Assembly: GCA_964019335.1 (NCBI GenBank)
Contig: OZ025740.1
Coordinates: 124,001 to 188,000, forward strand
DNA length: 64,000 nt
Origin: Diplonema japonicum
Taxonomy: Eukaryota > Euglenozoa > Diplonemea > Diplonemida > Diplonemidae
Direction of reading: 5' to 3'
The translations under genes were made by a program, and so were the position numbers. This document shows positions 60,096-64,000 of the stretch, in pieces (position 1 is the first letter of the stretch; every line of letters starts with the position of its first letter). The notes below the pieces were generated by a model. That model did not search any database and was not told the origin of the DNA. It saw only the letters and a list, made by a program, of their open reading frames with translations.

Positions 60096-63000
60096 CTACT
60101 TGTTATCGCTATCGAACGCCTTTACTTTAATGGGCTGCGAGCTACCTTCGTCAGAAGCAAAGTCAGAAATGGGTGATGCTGCATCAGGATTCGTTGTCCC
60201 TTCCAAGTTGGGATATTTTTCAGGGTGTGTGGCGGCTCGGTCTATCTTCGACACTGAAGTGGACTCAGAGGATTCCCGGCGCTTCAGATAGATCACAACA
60301 GCAGCAACACAAGCACCTATAGCTACAACTACACCAACCACGATCCCTGCAATGAGTCCAGCGGATGTGCCACTGCTGCTGCTTGATGAAGGGATGCCAA
60401 CCTGTACCAAGGAAGACCCAGCAGGCAGGACGCTTCCCACCTCTACGCTGGAGTCCATGACAATCTTGGCAGCCTCTGCTTGGGGCTTTTCGGTCTCGAT
60501 GTCGAGTGTCATGTAGTACTCAGTTGTGGTGTTAACGGTCTGCAGGGTGGTGCCTGCTCTGCCTGCCTGCACCGAGCACGACACGCAGGAACCTCCCTGC
60601 ACGCAGATCAACACGCACCTCACGGAGAAGGCTCCTAGCACAGTCTTCACCTTCAACACCAATGCCGCGCTGTGCTGTTGGATGACCTGCACGCTGTTGA
60701 CACCGACGAACGTTAGCAACAACTGCACAACGGAGATCGGTGCGGGGGTGTTCGGAGCGGGTGTTGCAGGGGCAGCTGTACTAGGCACCCCAGTCCGCGG
60801 CGGGTTTGTCACTGGAGCACTAGACGTGCCGGGCGGTGCAGGTGTGCTCGGAACGGTTGTCGTGCCCGGTGGTGCACGTGTGTCGGGAACCGTGGTCGTA
60901 CCCGGCGGCGCAGGCGTTGCAGGGCTATCGGTTTTCGGAGCAGGTGTGTCAGGAGCAACGCTTGCTCCCGGAGGCGCGGGAGTTGCGGGTGCGTTCGTCG
61001 CAGGGCTACCTGTCTTCGGAGCTAGTGTGTCAGGAGCAACGCTTGTACCCGGAGGTAAGGGGGTGCTGGGTGCGCTCGTCGCAGGGCTACCTGTCTTCGG
61101 AGCTAGTGTGTCAGGAGCAACGCTTGTACCCGGAGGTAAGGGGGTGCTGGGTGCGCTCGTCGCAGGGCTGCCCGTCTTCGGAGCAGGTGTTGGGGCGGCG
61201 CACGTCTTTGGGGTCGGGCCGTAGAAGTTCCTCGTGTATTGGCCTAAGGGGCCTTTGTACGCACAGGTGCCGGGACACGATGCAGTGCAGTCCCCATCGC
61301 CGCGGTCGAAGGGGCTTGGGACCCATTCCGAGAGGCGGTTCCAGCACTGCCGCCCATCTTGGCCATTCGTGGTGATGTATTTAGGGCACTTCGTGTTGTC
61401 CCACGCAAGACCGCAAAAACCATCATCGGGACCGAAGACGAGGGCAATGCATTTTGAGGATGCGCTGCACTGTGCAACGCACGACGCGAGGGTGTAGGGG
61501 GAGTCAGCAGTCAACGAGTCCCCGATGATACAGTTGTTCTCGCCCCTGCACGCCCCCGGCTTCCCGAGCTTGCTGAGGAGGTGGTAGTACCCATAAGGGT
61601 TCTCGGTCGTCTGAGAATGTTTCATCGCACCTGAGTAACTACTAGAGAAGCAAACTATCGTGTAGTCAGTCCCATCGGATATGTCGGAACCATCTATGTC
61701 CTTCAGAGCTGTTGCAGAAAAGACAGAATCGGAGATCGAGCCGGTGTGGGTGAGATCAGATGAGATCTTGTTGATGTCGTCCATCGAACCGGGCACGGAG
61801 GTTTTTGATGTGTCGCGTGACACGGCGCACTTCACGCTTGCTCCCTCAAGATGCGTGGCTTGGACAGCGATTGTGATGCCTTGCGGGTTGCCGCCCGTGT
61901 CGGGCCACGTGTCGACTATGGACATCTTCGCATCATGCTTCTGATAGCTGGCCTTACCGTATGTGGAGAAGCAGCTTTCAAAGGCACACCCATTTTGTTT
62001 GTCATGAGACTGTTCAGTGCATGTTGAATACATGCTGCACTTCATCGATCCGTGGTCCAACGTGAAATACTTGCATTTGGCTTCCCCGGTGCACAAAGCA
62101 GCGCAACAGTCGTGGTCGGCGACGTTCTGCGTGGCAACGGGTGCCTCCGAGCACGTTTTGAACCCGAACGGGTGTTCTAGCAAGCTGTACCCGTCGATCA
62201 ACGGTGCCATCCCTTCCCTTGAACACATGAAGGTATCGTAATAACCCGAGCTGCGCAGCGTATCCGAGCCCCCCATCTTGTGGATCAATATACACTTGTG
62301 GAACAGTGTATCAGACTGGTCCTTCTTCATGAACGTGAACCCGATGCACAGGACATCCATGTCGCACATTGTCTTGCAGTAGTCCGGATTGTCGTATGGG
62401 CCCAAAGGGACATCGGGCAGAGAAGGAGGCTGGTTGTAAGCGTTGCCTCTGTCAGTGTATATGCCTCTCTTGTCGGGGTCGAAGAAGACCTTGTTGACGT
62501 GGCGTACCCACCTGTTGCATCGTGGGCGTTCGATCCCGGTGGGGTTGGAACCGGGTTTGGTTGGGCACACGGCAGGGCCGACAATGCGTACGCCGTAATG
62601 GGCCTTTTGAAGGGATTGTGTTTCCATCCAGCACGTTTTCGCTGTGTGCCCGCCTGTCGGAAACGCCCAGTTCCAGTATCGGCACGGCCCTGTGGAACCG
62701 GAATGGTCTCTGCATAGTTGAGCGCATTCTTGTGCGGTACTCACTTTCCCCCATTCGCCGAGAACTATGTCGTCTGGTCCTGGCAGATCGTGGCCCATGG
62801 TGACGCCTCCTTCCGCGCATGGTCCGAACTCTTTCTCGTAATCTGAAATAGGGTGGCGTGGCCCCAACTGTTGCGACTGCGAGTCAAACGGCTTCTCACC
62901 GTGCTCGTTCGCAGCCACGACGATGAGGTAGTGCGGGTTGCATGCGTCGTTCGCCGCCGTTGTTCGGTCCAAACGGTCGTACGATATCTTGCACCTTTTG

Positions 63001-63698
63001 ACATCCTCGGCAGATGTACCCATCGGGATCTCATACGTAATGTCGCAGCCTGTTTTGTTAAGCCTTACTAAAAGCCGGGTGTTGTCTGTGAACTTGAACT
63101 GCTCCCACGAGATGGGGTTCTTAAGGCCGCACGACGGTACCTTCCGGACGGTTTTTGCAAAGCCCCAATACACGTTGTAGTGTGTGATGTCGGTTTCGTC
63201 CACAGCCCGGAGAACTGTCATCTTCCCTCCATAGCGGAACCTGTCTGGGTCCAAATCGACGAAAACGATTCCTTGCGCGTCGTGCTTGGGAGCTTTGTCA
63301 ACAGCGTCGCAGCAGGTGAAGTCGTTGCACGGGAAGTAAGGGCATGATATCGATGAAGCGTCTGATCTAAGTTTCCCTGTTTTGCAAGTATACGTGTTGC
63401 AGATCTCCTCTGCGCAGCACTGTTGGTCCGTGCAGACACCGCCGTACTCATCACCCAGTGCGTAGTTAGCGCAGATGATGCCAGCAGAGTCGTGGCGCAG
63501 GGTTCTCCCGGAGGTGCACGTGTGTGGGGCGACGTCGGCTGGTGGCAGCGATGACGCCATGTAGCTGTATTTCGTTTGCCCGTCGTTGGGCCTTCTGTTG
63601 CAATAATGCCACTTGGGGAAATCGTTCGCGTTCTTCGGTGCCAGCCACGAGTCGCATGCCGACAGTGCTGTGCAGGACACCAGCAATGCAACCGACAT
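60096..63698 (-). CDS. Large type I membrane glycoprotein with FN3-like, PAN/apple-like and Pro/Thr-repeat regions (1200 aa)
   Basis: The signal peptide is MSVALLVSCTALSA (start ATG 63698; the frame upstream is low complexity). Cys-rich segments follow, with CTDQQCCAEE and CNDFTCCD. An FN3-like region holds DETDITHYNVYWG. At least four PAN/apple-like units are seen: TAQECAQLCRDH, PDYCKTMCDMDVLCIGFTF, DHDCCAALC and TLASCVAQCSASSKC. Near residue 890-1010 lies a Pro/Thr-rich stalk of 27-residue tandem repeats (TGSPATSAPSTP). Then comes an SEA-like segment (LLLTFVGVNSVQVI..), a Ser run, and one TM (AGLIAGIVVGVVVAIGACVA) with a basic stop and a short cytosolic tail. Likely a surface adhesion or recognition protein. 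Glycan binding is inferred from PAN domains elsewhere. Confidence 0.82.
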   Translation of the reverse strand: MSVALLVSCTALSACDSWLAPKNANDFPKWHYCNRRPNDGQTKYSYMASSLPPADVAPHTCTSGRTLRHDSAGIICANYALGDEYGGVCTDQQCCAEEICNTYTCKTGKLRSDASSISCPYFPCNDFTCCDAVDKAPKHDAQGIVFVDLDPDRFRYGGKMTVLRAVDETDITHYNVYWGFAKTVRKVPSCGLKNPISWEQFKFTDNTRLLVRLNKTGCDITYEIPMGTSAEDVKRCKISYDRLDRTTAANDACNPHYLIVVAANEHGEKPFDSQSQQLGPRHPISDYEKEFGPCAEGGVTMGHDLPGPDDIVLGEWGKVSTAQECAQLCRDHSGSTGPCRYWNWAFPTGGHTAKTCWMETQSLQKAHYGVRIVGPAVCPTKPGSNPTGIERPRCNRWVRHVNKVFFDPDKRGIYTDRGNAYNQPPSLPDVPLGPYDNPDYCKTMCDMDVLCIGFTFMKKDQSDTLFHKCILIHKMGGSDTLRSSGYYDTFMCSREGMAPLIDGYSLLEHPFGFKTCSEAPVATQNVADHDCCAALCTGEAKCKYFTLDHGSMKCSMYSTCTEQSHDKQNGCAFESCFSTYGKASYQKHDAKMSIVDTWPDTGGNPQGITIAVQATHLEGASVKCAVSRDTSKTSVPGSMDDINKISSDLTHTGSISDSVFSATALKDIDGSDISDGTDYTIVCFSSSYSGAMKHSQTTENPYGYYHLLSKLGKPGACRGENNCIIGDSLTADSPYTLASCVAQCSASSKCIALVFGPDDGFCGLAWDNTKCPKYITTNGQDGRQCWNRLSEWVPSPFDRGDGDCTASCPGTCAYKGPLGQYTRNFYGPTPKTCAAPTPAPKTGSPATSAPSTPLPPGTSVAPDTLAPKTGSPATSAPSTPLPPGTSVAPDTLAPKTGSPATNAPATPAPPGASVAPDTPAPKTDSPATPAPPGTTTVPDTRAPPGTTTVPSTPAPPGTSSAPVTNPPRTGVPSTAAPATPAPNTPAPISVVQLLLTFVGVNSVQVIQQHSAALVLKVKTVLGAFSVRCVLICVQGGSCVSCSVQAGRAGTTLQTVNTTTEYYMTLDIETEKPQAEAAKIVMDSSVEVGSVLPAGSSLVQVGIPSSSSSSGTSAGLIAGIVVGVVVAIGACVAAVVIYLKRRESSESTSVSKIDRAATHPEKYPNLEGTTNPDAASPISDFASDEGSSQPIKVKAFDSDNK
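60780..61200 (-). repeat. 81-bp in-frame tandem repeats (mucin-like stalk)
   Basis: The block around GCAGGGCTACCTGTCTTCGG recurs at 61001, 61082 and 61163, an exact period of 81 bp (27 codons). More degenerate units lie to the left. It encodes the Pro/Thr stalk and is expected to vary in copy number. Confidence 0.85.
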
Positions 63699-63796
63699 AT
63701 GGTTACCCCACACAAAAAAGAAGAAAAGAAAAACCTTTTTTTTTTTTAATTCTACAGACTCTTGAATGAAGTACAGAAGCAAAAAAAAAAAAAAAA

Positions 63797-63839
<43 letters not shown>

Positions 63840-63942
63840 GAACAAGTAAACAAATTTTTGAAAAGAATTGTTATTGCAAAAAGAGTAGAGGCAGCTTGTC
63901 CGTTTATCCCTACTGTAGGTGAAAACGGCTTGCACAAACAAA
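63699..63942. other. Possible divergent intergenic region (strand switch)
   Basis: It holds A and T tracts (63781-63796, 63799-63835) and about 100 bp of mixed sequence. The minus-strand gene starts at 63698 and a plus-strand gene may start at 63943. Confidence 0.4.
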
Positions 63943-64000
63943 AATGGCTTGCGCAGACATCGACCCGTCGGAGTTGTCGGTTATACTATACCCGGAGGGG
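63943..64000 (+). CDS. Possible start of a plus-strand gene, truncated by window end
   Basis: The ATG at 63943 opens a frame of 19 codons to the edge (MACADIDPSELSVILYPEG) with protein-like composition and a short A-rich stretch before it. The evidence is limited to those codons. A non-coding or minus-strand reading is possible. Confidence 0.3.

Noticed and set aside
1-64000. CRISPR arrays, bacterial operons, rRNA genes, spliced-leader RNA genes
   Set aside because: I saw no spaced direct repeats of CRISPR type, no ribosome-binding-site pattern, and no rRNA or spliced-leader sequence; the genes are clearly eukaryotic.

Overview
The window is nuclear DNA of a unicellular eukaryote. Eukaryotic families (ABCG half-transporter, cyclic-nucleotide-gated K+ channel, F-box, START, ankyrin and ubiquitin-like modules), GT-AG introns, LINE, tyrosine-recombinase and piggyBac-type elements all point that way. 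Nearly every convincing host gene lies on the minus strand, genes are compact and mostly intronless, and coding DNA of normal complexity alternates with intergenic DNA full of A, T, G and C homopolymers. Long one-strand gene clusters and a membrane/pseudocyclase gene array suggest Euglenozoa, perhaps a diplonemid, but this is inference: no spliced-leader gene or rRNA is present to settle it.

Layout. 1-3.2 kb: two tandem ABCG transporter genes whose shared 793 bp appear identical. 3.3-6.5 kb: a ubiquitin-like/LRR protein and an ankyrin protein. 7.6-10.6 kb: a 5'-truncated, frameshifted LINE and pieces of a tyrosine-recombinase element. 11.2-17.0 kb: a K+ channel with two proposed introns, two small membrane proteins, a DUF4326 protein and a ubiquitin-like/ankyrin protein. 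17.07-19.5 kb: a second LINE fragment next to a broken tyrosine-recombinase element. 20.0-23.8 kb: a hidden three-exon small membrane protein and a two-exon HPS1-like protein. 24-26.4 kb: low-complexity and repeat DNA. 26.4-41.6 kb: START, F-box, ubiquitin-like/ankyrin, DnaJ, pseudouridine synthase, two small unknown proteins, Yae1-like and a secreted Cys-rich protein. These are interrupted by plus-strand transposon debris (28.3-29.6 kb) and a piggyBac-like element with TTAA ends (32.6-34.1 kb). 42.6-58.3 kb: a tandem array of five intact and one broken six-TM receptor genes with degenerate class III nucleotidyl-cyclase domains, plus gene relics and a decayed Josephin-like peptidase gene. 60.1-63.7 kb: a large type I membrane protein. 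A possible plus-strand gene begins at 63943, which would mark a strand switch.

The strongest points for follow-up are: (1) the pseudocyclase receptor array, with near-uniform C-termini, mosaic N-termini, fossils and a chimeric pseudogene; (2) very short introns (36-89 nt) starting GTAT and filled with homopolymers, which reveal one hidden gene and change three gene models; (3) A-tracts placed directly upstream of start codons and often right after stops; (4) a ubiquitin-like N-terminal module attached to different repeat domains; (5) several undescribed repeat families.
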